DNA of 64,000 nt from Thiodiazotropha sp037384425 (GTDB lineage Bacteria > Pseudomonadota > Gammaproteobacteria > Chromatiales > Chromatiaceae), in assembly GCA_037384425.1 (NCBI GenBank), contig JARROA010000001.1:186001-250000 (forward strand), written 5' to 3'. Numbering within the stretch: position 1 is the stretch's first letter; every line of letters begins with the position of its first letter. The notes beneath the pieces were generated by a model. That model was not told where the DNA came from. It saw nothing but the letters and a program-made list of their open reading frames with translations, and did not search any database. Positions 25,462 to 34,563 of the stretch are shown here, piece after piece. The translations under genes were made by a program, and so were the position numbers.

Positions 25462-27161
25462 AGCGCCTTGACCCGCACGATCTCCTGCTGCTCGGTGTCG
25501 ACCATATGGATGGCGCAGGCGATACAGGGGTCGAAGGAGTGGACGGTGCGCAGCACCTCCAGCGGCTTCTCCGGATCGGCCACCGGGTTATCCATCAGTG
25601 AGGACTCGTAGGGTCCGATCTGATCGTCGGCGTCGCGTGGACCGGCGTTCCAGGTGCTGGGCACCACCGCCTGGTAGTTCTTGATCTTGCCGTCCTCGAT
25701 CACCACCCAGTGCGACAGGGTGCCGCGCGGGGCCTGATGGAAGCCGACGCCCTTGATCCCGCCCTTGGGGAAGACCGGGGCGTTGAAGGTGTCCATGTCG
25801 CCGGTGCCCACGTTGTCGACCAGCTTCTGCCACTGATCCTTGAGGGTGTCGATCATCACCGCGCAGCGCACCGCGCGGGCGGCGTGGCGGCCGATGGTGG
25901 AGTTGACCGCCGACAGCGGGATGTCCGGATTCCGAGCCACTGTCTTGAGGGTGTCCATGGCCTGGTTGAGATATTTCGTATAACCCTCATGGCCGCTGGC
26001 CACGCCCACCAGTACGTCGGCCAGGGGGCCCACCTCGGCACGCTTGCCGTAGAAGGTGGGTGACTTGACCCAGGAGTACTTGCCTTCATCCTGGAAGTCG
26101 GTGTACTCGGGTTCGGTCTCGCCCTCCCAGGGATGGAGCGCGTCGCCGCCGGTGTACCAGGAGTGCTTGGAGCTCTCCGCTACGCCGTCGCGGAAGTAGG
26201 GGTCGCCGAAGGTGGTGATCGGTTTCAGGCTGTTGATGTCTCCGTCCGCGATATAGCCGCCGGGCAGGTCGAAGACGGTGCCCTTCGGGTCCTGCGGACA
26301 GTCGGGCACGGTCAGGTAGTTGGTGACGCCGCCGCCGATGCCGGCCCAGTCGAGATAGAAGGCGCCCACTGCCGGCACGTCGACCAGGTAGGTCGATTTG
26401 ACGAAGGGCTCCAGCTTGTCGATGAAGCCCTTGATCAGCATCAGCCGTTCCAGGTTCAGCACCGAAGGGGCGTCGAAGCCGATGGAGTTGCTCACTCCGC
26501 CGACCGCCACGTTCTGGATATGCGGGCTCTTGCCGCCGAGGATGGCGACGATCTTGTTGGCGTAGTTCTGCACGTCCAGCGCCTGCAGGTAGTGGGCCAC
26601 TGCCAGCAGGTTGACCTCCGGCGGCAGCTTCATCGCCGGGTGACCCCAGTAGCCGCTGGCGAAGGGACCGAGCTGGCCGCTGCCGACGAAGGTCTTCAGC
26701 CGCTCCTGTACCGCCTTCATCTCGTGTGGACCGTTGAGCGGCCAGTCCGACAGGCTCTCCGCCAGCTTGGCGGTGGCCACCGGATCGGCGTCCAGGGCCG
26801 AGACCACATCCACCCAGTCCACCGCCGAGAGGTGATAGAAGTGGACGATGTGGTCCTGGATCGCATGCGCCGTCTGGATGATGTTGCGGATCAGCTGGGC
26901 ATTGACCGGGATCTCCAGGTCGAGGGCGTTCTCCACCGCGCGTACCGAGGTGATGGCATGCACCGTGGTGCAGACGCCGCAGAAGCGCTGGGTGTAGGTC
27001 CAGGCCTCGCGCGGGTCGCGGCCGACCAGGATCTTTTCGATGCCGCGCCACATCTGACCGGACGACCAGGCCTTGCTCACCTTGCCGTCATCCACCTCCA
27101 CATCGATACGCAGATGGCCTTCGATGCGGGTTATCGGGTCAACAGTAATTCTTGTCGTCAC
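25458..27161 (-). CDS. hybC: [NiFe]-hydrogenase large subunit (Hyb type)
   Basis: This 567-residue catalytic subunit holds the NiFe(CN)2CO site. The four nickel-ligating cysteines are in RFCGVCTTVHA (about 60-70) and DPCIACAIHMVD near the C-terminus; cleavage after the His would release a 15-residue tail MVDTEQQEIVRVKAL, as expected of an unprocessed precursor. The start is GTG at 27161 with GAGGAG seven bases upstream, giving MTTRITVDPITRIEGH. Gene order O-A-B-C-D and the presence of HybA/HybB place it with group 1c uptake enzymes, which pass electrons from H2 to quinone at the periplasmic side. Group assignment should be confirmed by phylogeny. Confidence 0.96.
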   Translation of the reverse strand: MTTRITVDPITRIEGHLRIDVEVDDGKVSKAWSSGQMWRGIEKILVGRDPREAWTYTQRFCGVCTTVHAITSVRAVENALDLEIPVNAQLIRNIIQTAHAIQDHIVHFYHLSAVDWVDVVSALDADPVATAKLAESLSDWPLNGPHEMKAVQERLKTFVGSGQLGPFASGYWGHPAMKLPPEVNLLAVAHYLQALDVQNYANKIVAILGGKSPHIQNVAVGGVSNSIGFDAPSVLNLERLMLIKGFIDKLEPFVKSTYLVDVPAVGAFYLDWAGIGGGVTNYLTVPDCPQDPKGTVFDLPGGYIADGDINSLKPITTFGDPYFRDGVAESSKHSWYTGGDALHPWEGETEPEYTDFQDEGKYSWVKSPTFYGKRAEVGPLADVLVGVASGHEGYTKYLNQAMDTLKTVARNPDIPLSAVNSTIGRHAARAVRCAVMIDTLKDQWQKLVDNVGTGDMDTFNAPVFPKGGIKGVGFHQAPRGTLSHWVVIEDGKIKNYQAVVPSTWNAGPRDADDQIGPYESSLMDNPVADPEKPLEVLRTVHSFDPCIACAIHMVDTEQQEIVRVKAL

Positions 27162-27180
27162 AATGCAATCTCCTCAAAGG

Positions 27181-28320
27181 TCACGCGTGTTTCGCGTCGT
27201 GTAGCACGGGGAATTTCTTCACTACGAACAGGAAAGCCATGATCTCCAGGGCCACCATACCGGCGGTGACCATGATCTCCGGCACAGAGGGGAAGTAGCT
27301 GTAGCCGGGGCCCGGGTTGTAGGTGATGAGAAAAGCGTTGAAGCGGTAGAGCGATCCGGCGAACAGCATGGAGACCGAGGCCCACAGCAGCATCGGACCG
27401 TGACCGCGGAACCTGACCGAACTCAACACCACCAGCGGAAACACGAACAGGGCCGTCTCGAGCAGGAACATCAGGCTGCCCAGATCGCCGGCGAAGATCA
27501 GCCCCAGTTTGCCGCGCAGGATGATCTCGCCGAAACGGACCACTAGGTAAACGGCGATCAGACCCATGATGCCCTTGCCCAGGCCGGCCAGCAGCGGCGT
27601 TTCGGAGGGACGCTGGAAGCCGACGCTGCTGAAGGAGGCCTCGAACACCACCACCGCGAAGCCCATGGTCAGGGCGGTGAGAATGGCCAGCAGTGGCTGC
27701 AGATGGAGCGATTGCCAGAGAGGATGCACTTTCCAGCCCATCGCGATCAGCATGGAACCGAGGGAGGATTGGTGCATGGTCGGCAGCAGCACGCCGAGGG
27801 CGATGAAAAAGAACAGCACCTTGTTCAGGGCCTTCACAGTTCCCTTGGCGCCGATCTTCTCCAGCAGGGTGGGGGCGAACTCGATGAACAGTACCAGGAT
27901 ATAGGTGGCGACACAGAGGCCGACCTCCAGCATCACTGAATTGAAGTTCATGTGCCAGGGGGTGAAGATGTTGTAGAACTGCCACCAGCGGCCCATGTCG
28001 ATCATGGCGCCGACACCGCCCAGGCCGTAGCCGAGCAGGCTGGCCAGCAGGGCTGGGCGCATCAGCGGATGGTACCTGCCCTTGTTCATGATGTAGACGG
28101 TGATGGCCAGGGCGTAGCCGCCGCAGGCCAGGGCGGTGCCCACCACCACGTCGTAGACCACCCACACGCCCCAGGCGTAGCCGCCGTTGATGTTAGTCAC
28201 CGGTCCCATGCCGTGGAGAAAGCGCTGGACCAGGTAGTAGGTGCCGATCAGGGCCACCACGCCGAGGGTGAGGAAGGGCAGGGTGACGAGCGGCCGCTGC
28301 AGAGGTTGATGAGCGCTCAT
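27181..28320 (-). CDS. hybB: HybB, NrfD/PsrC-type integral membrane subunit of hydrogenase
   Basis: This 379-residue protein has about ten transmembrane helices of the NrfD family (for example PFLTLGVVALIGTYYLVQRF, ALACGGYALAITVYIM, LLASLLGYGLGGVGAMIDMG). In the Hyb complex it takes electrons from HybA and reduces menaquinone or ubiquinone without haem. It overlaps hybA by 4 nt at its start and ends 19 nt before hybC. Conserved polar residues for quinone are visible (GAMIDMGRWWQFYNIFTP). Confidence 0.93.
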   Translation of the reverse strand: MSAHQPLQRPLVTLPFLTLGVVALIGTYYLVQRFLHGMGPVTNINGGYAWGVWVVYDVVVGTALACGGYALAITVYIMNKGRYHPLMRPALLASLLGYGLGGVGAMIDMGRWWQFYNIFTPWHMNFNSVMLEVGLCVATYILVLFIEFAPTLLEKIGAKGTVKALNKVLFFFIALGVLLPTMHQSSLGSMLIAMGWKVHPLWQSLHLQPLLAILTALTMGFAVVVFEASFSSVGFQRPSETPLLAGLGKGIMGLIAVYLVVRFGEIILRGKLGLIFAGDLGSLMFLLETALFVFPLVVLSSVRFRGHGPMLLWASVSMLFAGSLYRFNAFLITYNPGPGYSYFPSVPEIMVTAGMVALEIMAFLFVVKKFPVLHDAKHA

Positions 28321-29288
28321 GAGTCGTCTCCTTCGTCGTCATCTTTGTTGCGACGCACCACATAGGTCAGGCCGGCCAGCGCCACCGCCGGCAGAGCCAT
28401 GTAGCTGTAGAGGGTGTGCTGCACCGTCTCCGAAATGGAAGCGTAGGAGCGTTCACCCAGCGGCGGCATGCCCAGCTTGTCGAAGGGGATGGAGGAGATG
28501 TGCATGACATTGGTGCCGCCTGCTTCTTTCTCACCCCAGATGTGGTGCTGGTACTCGGGCACCGCCTTCTCGTGGTGGCTGTCGGGATTGCGCACGTCGC
28601 CGCGCGGGTAGTTGTAGATTTCGCCGGGCTTCAGCGCCATGCGGCGCTGGGCCTCTTCCAGCAGCGCCGTGCGCGAGCCGAACAGGGTGGCGCCGGTGGG
28701 GCAGACCTCGGCGCAACCGGTCATCTGGCCGTTGTCGATACGTTCCACCCCGGCCTGGTTGCACATCTGGCACTTGTGGATCTGGCCGAAGGGGTTGTCA
28801 TAGTCGAACTGGGGCACGTTGTAGGGGCAGCCCACCATGCAGGTGCGGCAGCCGATACAGGCGTCCGGGTGGTGGGTGACGATACCGGTCTTCGGATTGC
28901 GCCGCATGGCGGTCACCGGGCAGACCGAGACGCAGCCCGGATCCACGCAATGCATGCAGCTGCGCTTCTCGAAGGCGTAGCCGTCTTTCTCCCGGTCCTT
29001 CATGTCGCCCTTGCCGTCGCTGTAGACCTTGATGACGTTGAGGGTCTGGGGAGATAGGCTGTAGGCCGAATCCCACTGGATCTCCTCGCCCAGCGGCACC
29101 GGCGGCATGTCGTTGACCTCCTTGCACTTGCTGACGCAGGCCTTGCAGCCGATGCAGAGGGTTGAGTCGTAGAGCATGCCGACGGCCTCTGCCGCCGGCT
29201 CCAGGTTGCCCCGTGCCTCGGCGGTGCCGGCACCCAGCAGGGCCGCGCCACCACCGAGGGAGGCCTTGAGAAAATCTCTGCGTTTCAT
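28317..29288 (-). CDS. hybA: HybA, periplasmic four-[4Fe-4S] ferredoxin subunit
   Basis: The 323-residue product carries electrons from HybO to HybB. A Tat signal (MKRRDFLKASLGGGAALLGA) sends it folded to the periplasm. Four cysteine clusters follow: CIGCKACVSKCKEV, CMHCVDPGCVSVCPV, CIGCRTCMVGCPYN, and CQMCNQAGVE...CAEVCPTG. The C-terminus has a single membrane anchor (YMALPAVALAGLTYVV) before a charged tail, as in E. coli HybA. It lies 10 nt after hybO. Confidence 0.95.
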   Translation of the reverse strand: MKRRDFLKASLGGGAALLGAGTAEARGNLEPAAEAVGMLYDSTLCIGCKACVSKCKEVNDMPPVPLGEEIQWDSAYSLSPQTLNVIKVYSDGKGDMKDREKDGYAFEKRSCMHCVDPGCVSVCPVTAMRRNPKTGIVTHHPDACIGCRTCMVGCPYNVPQFDYDNPFGQIHKCQMCNQAGVERIDNGQMTGCAEVCPTGATLFGSRTALLEEAQRRMALKPGEIYNYPRGDVRNPDSHHEKAVPEYQHHIWGEKEAGGTNVMHISSIPFDKLGMPPLGERSYASISETVQHTLYSYMALPAVALAGLTYVVRRNKDDDEGDDS

Positions 29289-29298
29289 GCTGTCCCCC

Positions 29299-30420
29299 TC
29301 ACTCCCCGTCGTTCTCTTTGCCGTCGAGCTTCTTCGCCGCCATGGCAGTGGCGCCCACCGCCAGGCCGACCGCGGCGCCGGCGATGGCCGCCGCGCCGGG
29401 AGAGATCGACACGTTGCCCTCGCGATCGGTGATGGAGGGGAACATGTTGGGTGGGGTGTGGGTCTTCACATCGGCCAGACTGAACAGGGGCTTGCTGAAA
29501 CCGACGCCGCCCTCGGAGCAGCCGAAGCAGGGGTGGCCGACACCGATGGGCCAGACACCGCCGCCCACGTTGTTGAACTCCAGGCTGGGGCAGTTGTTGT
29601 AGGTCTCGGGACCCTTGCAGCCGAGCTTGTAAAGACACCAGCCCTTGCGGTGGCCCTCGTCACCGAACTCCTTGGCGAAGCGGCCGGCGTCGAAATGGGG
29701 GCGGCGGTAACAGTTCTCGTGGATGAGGCGGCCATAGGCCCACTTTGGGCGACCCTTCTCGTCGATCGGCGGCAGCTTGCCGTAGGTGACGAAATAGAGC
29801 ACGGTACCGATGAAGTTGGCCGGATTGGGCGGACAGCCGGGGATGGTCACCACCGTCTTGCCGGCCAGCAGTTGGGGCGCGCCCACCGCGCCGGTGGGAT
29901 TGGGGGAGGCGGACTGCACGCCGCCCCAGCTGGCGCATGAGCCGAAGGCGACGATGGCGGCGGCGTGCTCCGCCGCTTCGCGCGTGATGTCGACCATGGT
30001 CTCGCCGCCGATCTTGCAGAAGATGCCGTCGTTGGCCAGCGGGATGGCCCCTTCCACCACCAGCAGGTATTTGCCTTTGTTCTCTTCCATCACCTTCTTT
30101 TTAATGCTCTCCACCTGATGACCGGCGCCGGTATCGAGGGTCTGGTGGTAGTCGAGGGAGATGAGATCGAGGATCAGGTGTTCGAGAGAGGGTTGCTCCG
30201 AACGCAGCAGGGACTCGCTGGGGCCGGTGCACTCCTGGCCATGGAGCCAGATCACCGGTGGACGGCGCTTGGGATCGGCCACCGCCTCGGCCATGGCCAT
30301 GGCGGCGCCGGAGGGTAGCCCGAGCGAGGCCGCCACACCGCTGCAGAACTTGAGGAAGGTTCGGCGGGAGACCCCCAGGCGTTTCTCCACTGCTGTAAAA
30401 TCGAATGCTTTCTCTGCCAT
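29299..30420 (-). CDS. hybO: [NiFe]-hydrogenase small subunit (Hyb type)
   Basis: This 373-residue small subunit has a twin-arginine signal (SRRTFLKFCSG at about 18-28) that carries the HybO-HybC dimer through Tat. Cluster-binding motifs include WLHGQECTGPSESLL, FGSCASWGGVQSA, IPGCPPNPANFIGT and the distal/medial set with CYRRPHFDAG, GWCLYKLGCKGPETYNNCP and HPCFGCSEGG. A C-terminal hydrophobic anchor (AAIAGAAVGLAVGATAMAA) fits group 1. It leads the operon, with GGAG eight bases before the ATG and a sigma-54 promoter about 70 nt upstream. Confidence 0.95.
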   Translation of the reverse strand: MAEKAFDFTAVEKRLGVSRRTFLKFCSGVAASLGLPSGAAMAMAEAVADPKRRPPVIWLHGQECTGPSESLLRSEQPSLEHLILDLISLDYHQTLDTGAGHQVESIKKKVMEENKGKYLLVVEGAIPLANDGIFCKIGGETMVDITREAAEHAAAIVAFGSCASWGGVQSASPNPTGAVGAPQLLAGKTVVTIPGCPPNPANFIGTVLYFVTYGKLPPIDEKGRPKWAYGRLIHENCYRRPHFDAGRFAKEFGDEGHRKGWCLYKLGCKGPETYNNCPSLEFNNVGGGVWPIGVGHPCFGCSEGGVGFSKPLFSLADVKTHTPPNMFPSITDREGNVSISPGAAAIAGAAVGLAVGATAMAAKKLDGKENDGE

Positions 30421-30489
30421 CTGTCAATCTCCGGGTATCAATGGGCGGTGCCGGGTCCAAACAATCGTGGACAAAATCTCTAGAAAACC

Positions 30490-30504
30490 GCAATTTTTGT
30501 GCCG
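30490..30504 (-). promoter_or_regulatory. sigma-54 (RpoN) promoter of the hyb operon
   Basis: On the minus strand CGGCAC, AAAAA, TTGC gives GG-N10-GC spacing with one mismatch in the -24 hexamer. The transcript would begin near 30478, about 58 nt before the hybO ATG. Hydrogenase operons of Cupriavidus and Rhodobacter use RpoN with HoxA/HupR-type activators, so this is biologically plausible. Confidence 0.75.
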
Positions 30505-30593
30505 GTATTTTTTTATTTATTTGAAACAGACGGTTATCGAAAAACGATGGTCAGAAATTACATTACATTCTGTAAGGTAACTTTCCGATAAAT

Positions 30594-30614
30594 AACCTTA
30601 CTGGTAATAAGGTT
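30594..30614. promoter_or_regulatory. inverted repeat upstream of the hyb promoter, possible activator site
   Basis: AACCTTA-CTGGTAA-TAAGGTT is a 7-bp perfect inverted repeat centred about 105 nt upstream of the sigma-54 promoter, where an enhancer-binding protein would sit. A second small one, ATCG-AAAAA-CGAT, is at about 30536-30548. The rest of 30505-30794 is AT-rich, holds one REP palindrome and the cysS leader, and shows no ORF. Confidence 0.4.
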
Positions 30615-30626
30615 TGCACCGAGACC

Positions 30627-30645
30627 GGTGGGGCCCTGCCCCACC
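30627..30645. repeat. single REP-like palindrome
   Basis: GGTGGGGC-CCT-GCCCCACC is an 8-bp palindrome identical to the core of the REP family. It is a lone copy lacking the GTAGG end and lies in the divergent hybO/cysS region. Confidence 0.8.
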
Positions 30646-30794
30646 AAATTGAAGCCAAAAGACTTTTCGTATTGGCTATGAAAGTGGAAAAACCGTTCAA
30701 GATAGGTCATTTACGGTCATCAATCGCTTTGTGGCGCGTGAATGATTTAGATAAGATGCGCGGCATTCTAACCATGCAGGGATGACCCTCGACC

Positions 30795-32228
<1,434 letters not shown>

Positions 32229-32235
32229 AGTATTC

Positions 32236-32291
32236 GGTGGGGCAGGGCCCCACCCTACGGCTCGAAGTGTAGGGTGGGGCCCTGCCCCACC
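32236..32291. repeat. perfect inverted REP pair upstream of the RAYT gene
   Basis: Two 23-nt palindromic units, 32236-32258 and 32269-32291, are exact reverse complements of each other with a 10-nt spacer, the classic BIME arrangement. Together they could also act as a hairpin terminator for cysS. They lie 44 nt before the transposase start. Confidence 0.92.
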
Positions 32292-32335
32292 AAAGACTTT
32301 CGTATCAAGACCAAGACATCGCCAAGGAGGGTGAT

Positions 32336-32887
32336 ATGTCCAACTACCGCAGGGCCCGCATGCCGGGCGGCATCTACTTTTTCACCGTCGTCACGCACCA
32401 CAGGAAACCGCTCTTTGCCAGCAAGCATGCGCGATCCTGTCTGCGTCACGCCATGGCGGAGGTGAAGGCGAGACACCCCTTCGAGGTGGAGGCAATCTGT
32501 CTATTGCCGGATCATCTCCACACGATATGGCAACTGCCCGCGGGCGACCGCGACTATTCCCAACGCTGGAATGAGATCAAAGGAATCTGCGCGAAATTGT
32601 TCCGGGACGATACCGGCATTAAGGACAGACTCTCATTGTCTCGACAATCGAAAGGTGAGACGAACTTCTGGCAACGCCGTTTCTGGGAGCATCTGATTCA
32701 GAACGCCGATGATTACAGGAACCACCTGGACTACCTGTATTTCAATCCGGTCAAGCATGGCTGTGTCGGTGCCGTGGTGGATTGGCCATGGTCGAGTTTT
32801 CACCGCCATGTTCGGGAGGGGGTCTATCCGGCGGATTGGGGTGGCTCAGTGCCGGGACGGATGAATCTCGCAACCGTCGGCGAGTGA
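32336..32887 (+). CDS. REP-associated tyrosine transposase (RAYT)
   Basis: This 183-residue Y1-transposase-like protein belongs to the RAYT/TnpA_REP branch of the IS200/IS605 superfamily. It has FFTVVTHHRKPLF near the start, the HUH motif in CLLPDHLHTIWQLP (about 57-70), WNEIKGICAKLF, WQRRFWEHLI and the catalytic tyrosine region YLYFNPVKHG. RAYTs cut and join single-stranded REP sequences and are single-copy domesticated genes. A good Shine-Dalgarno (AAGGAGG) precedes ATG 32336. Inverted REP pairs flank it on both sides within 50 nt. Other copies of the same REP family occur within 10 kb. Confidence 0.93.
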   Translation: MSNYRRARMPGGIYFFTVVTHHRKPLFASKHARSCLRHAMAEVKARHPFEVEAICLLPDHLHTIWQLPAGDRDYSQRWNEIKGICAKLFRDDTGIKDRLSLSRQSKGETNFWQRRFWEHLIQNADDYRNHLDYLYFNPVKHGCVGAVVDWPWSSFHRHVREGVYPADWGGSVPGRMNLATVGE

Positions 32888-32890
32888 TTT

Positions 32891-32946
32891 TGTGGGGCAG
32901 GGTCCCACCCTACGGTAACCGGGTAGGGCAGGGGCCCTGCCCCACC
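32891..32946. repeat. inverted REP pair downstream of the RAYT gene
   Basis: 32891-32913 (one or two substitutions from the standard unit) and 32923-32946 (one extra base pair in the stem, CAGGGGCCCTG) face each other. They start only 4 nt after the RAYT stop codon. With the upstream pair they bracket the transposase gene. Confidence 0.88.
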
Positions 32947-32975
32947 GTCTGTCAGGTGAGCTTCGACCGATACAC

Positions 32976-33362
32976 TCAATCGTCCTTGCCGTACGGAAAG
33001 CGGGTATGCCCGTAGCGGATGGCCAGAATGGTCAGCGCCAGTACCAGCGCCGCGCCGGAGGCGGCCAGCATGCGCCAGTTGTCCATCGCCTTCATGTCGA
33101 GGATGAGATATCGGGCCAGGGCAACGATGGCAATATAGAGCGGGATGCGCACCGGGAGTTTGCCGGAATCCAGGTAGACCTTCACCATGGTGAAGACCTC
33201 CAGGTAGATGAACAGCAGCAACAGGTCGGCCAGGGTAACCGTCTGAGCCCTCACCATGACCATGATCTCGGCGCCGGTGGCGACCAGGGTGGCGATGGCG
33301 ATCACCACCAGTCCAAGGTCTTCGACCCACTCCAGCAGTTGTCTTGCCTGTTGTTTGCCCAT
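32976..33362 (-). CDS. psiE: phosphate-starvation-inducible PsiE-like membrane protein
   Basis: The start at 33362 (MGKQQARQLLEWVEDLG) has AGGA nine bases upstream and matches the family N-terminus; a longer start at 33425 is possible. The 128-residue protein has four membrane helices (LGLVVIAIATLVATGAEIM, TLADLLLLFIYLEVFTMV, LPVRIPLYIAIVALARYLIL, MLAASGAALVLALTILAI) of the PsiE family. PsiE responds to phosphate starvation in E. coli, but its role is unknown. No Pho box was recognised. The gene sits between the RAYT locus and folD. Confidence 0.85.
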   Translation of the reverse strand: MGKQQARQLLEWVEDLGLVVIAIATLVATGAEIMVMVRAQTVTLADLLLLFIYLEVFTMVKVYLDSGKLPVRIPLYIAIVALARYLILDMKAMDNWRMLAASGAALVLALTILAIRYGHTRFPYGKDD

Positions 33363-33455
33363 GTTTGCTCTTCCTGCGGAAATCACTCGTTCGAAGCCGC
33401 GCTGGTCACGGGTGACATTGGCCAATGATCGGTGCGGCTTGCCGCTCCGAAAAAT

Positions 33456-34316
33456 CTACTTTGTCGCGCTGTGCAGCTCAGCCGCCTGCAGGGTGTTCTC
33501 CAGCAGGGTGACGATGGTCATGGGCCCGACGCCTCCCGGCACCGGCGTGATCCAGCTGGCCCGCTCCTTGGCGCTTTCAAAATGCACGTCGCCCACCAGT
33601 TTGCCCGCGTCGTTGCGGTTCATGCCCACATCGATGACGATGGCGCCCTCTTTGATCCAGTCTCCCGGCACATACTCACCGCGGCCGATGGCAACCACCA
33701 GCACATCGGCATTGCGCGCCTTCTCCGCCAGGTCCTTGGTGCGGCTGTGGCAGACGGTGATGGTGCAGCGGGCCGCCAGCAGCTCCAGGGCCATGGGGCG
33801 ACCGACGATGTTGGACTGGCCGATGATCACGGCGTCGAGTCCTTCCAGCTTCTGGCCGGTGTGCTCCAGCAGGGTCATCACCCCTTTCGGTGTGCAGGAG
33901 CGCAGCAGCGGCATGCGCAGGGCCAGGCGTCCGACGTTGTAGGGGTGGAAGCCGTCCACGTCCTTGGTCGGCAGGATACGCTCGATGACCGATTCCTCGT
34001 CGATCTGTTCCGGCAGGGGTAGCTGCACCAGGATGCCGTCGATCGTCTCGTCGGCGTTGAGCAGGTCGATCAGGGCCAGCAGCTCGTCCTGGGTGGTGGT
34101 GGTGGGAAGATCGTGGGAGACGGAGTGGAAGCCCACCTCCTCGCAGGATTTGCGCTTATTGCGCACGTAAACCTGGGAGGCCGGGTTCTCCCCCACCAAT
34201 ACCACCGCCAATCCGGGTCGGCGCAGACCGGTTGCGACCCGCTCGTCGACACGGGATTTGATCTGCTGCCTGAGGTCGGCCGCAATGGCCTTTCCGTCCA
34301 AAATCTTCGCACTCAT
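33456..34316 (-). CDS. folD: bifunctional methylenetetrahydrofolate dehydrogenase/cyclohydrolase
   Basis: FolD interconverts 5,10-methylene-, methenyl- and 10-formyl-tetrahydrofolate with NADP. The 286-residue product shows PGLAVVLVGENPASQVYVRNK with the catalytic lysine near residue 56, DGILVQLPLPEQIDE, the NADP-binding IGQSNIVGRPMALELL and the family motif PVPGGVGPMTIVTLLENT. It lies near tRNA-Arg(TCT), a neighbourhood shared with E. coli folD/argU. Confidence 0.97.
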   Translation of the reverse strand: MSAKILDGKAIAADLRQQIKSRVDERVATGLRRPGLAVVLVGENPASQVYVRNKRKSCEEVGFHSVSHDLPTTTTQDELLALIDLLNADETIDGILVQLPLPEQIDEESVIERILPTKDVDGFHPYNVGRLALRMPLLRSCTPKGVMTLLEHTGQKLEGLDAVIIGQSNIVGRPMALELLAARCTITVCHSRTKDLAEKARNADVLVVAIGRGEYVPGDWIKEGAIVIDVGMNRNDAGKLVGDVHFESAKERASWITPVPGGVGPMTIVTLLENTLQAAELHSATK

Positions 34317-34399
34317 GGGGTAGTCCGGGGTCTATGAAAAATGAAGGGCGCATGATACCGGAACGGGTCGGATGTGTCAGTCCGCAGAGCCTGCTACCA

Positions 34400-34428
34400 T
34401 TGACCTTGGGGGGTATGGACAGTATGAT
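34400..34428 (+). promoter_or_regulatory. sigma-70 promoter of the tRNA operon
   Basis: TTGACC at 34400-34405 and TATGAT at 34423-34428 are separated by exactly 17 nt, each with one mismatch to consensus. A GC-rich discriminator follows (CCGCCC), as in stringently controlled stable-RNA promoters. Transcription would start near 34435, about 44 nt before tRNA-Pro. Confidence 0.85.
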
Positions 34429-34478
34429 TCCGCCCTTCGCGCAACCGGGTGACGTGACTTCGTTTCCGGGTTGGTTAT

Positions 34479-34555
34479 CGGGGTATAGCGCAGTCTGGTA
34501 GCGCGCCTGCTTTGGGAGCAGGATGTCGGGAGTTCGAATCTCTCTACCCCGACCA
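34479..34555 (+). tRNA. tRNA-Pro(TGG)
   Basis: A 77-nt cloverleaf with acceptor CGGGGTA pairing TACCCCG, anticodon stem CCTGC/GCAGG around loop TTTGGGA (anticodon TGG), T arm GGGAG-TTCGAAT-CTCTC, and an encoded CCA end. It is the first gene of the tRNA operon. Confidence 0.97.
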
Positions 34556-34563
34556 ATTTATCT

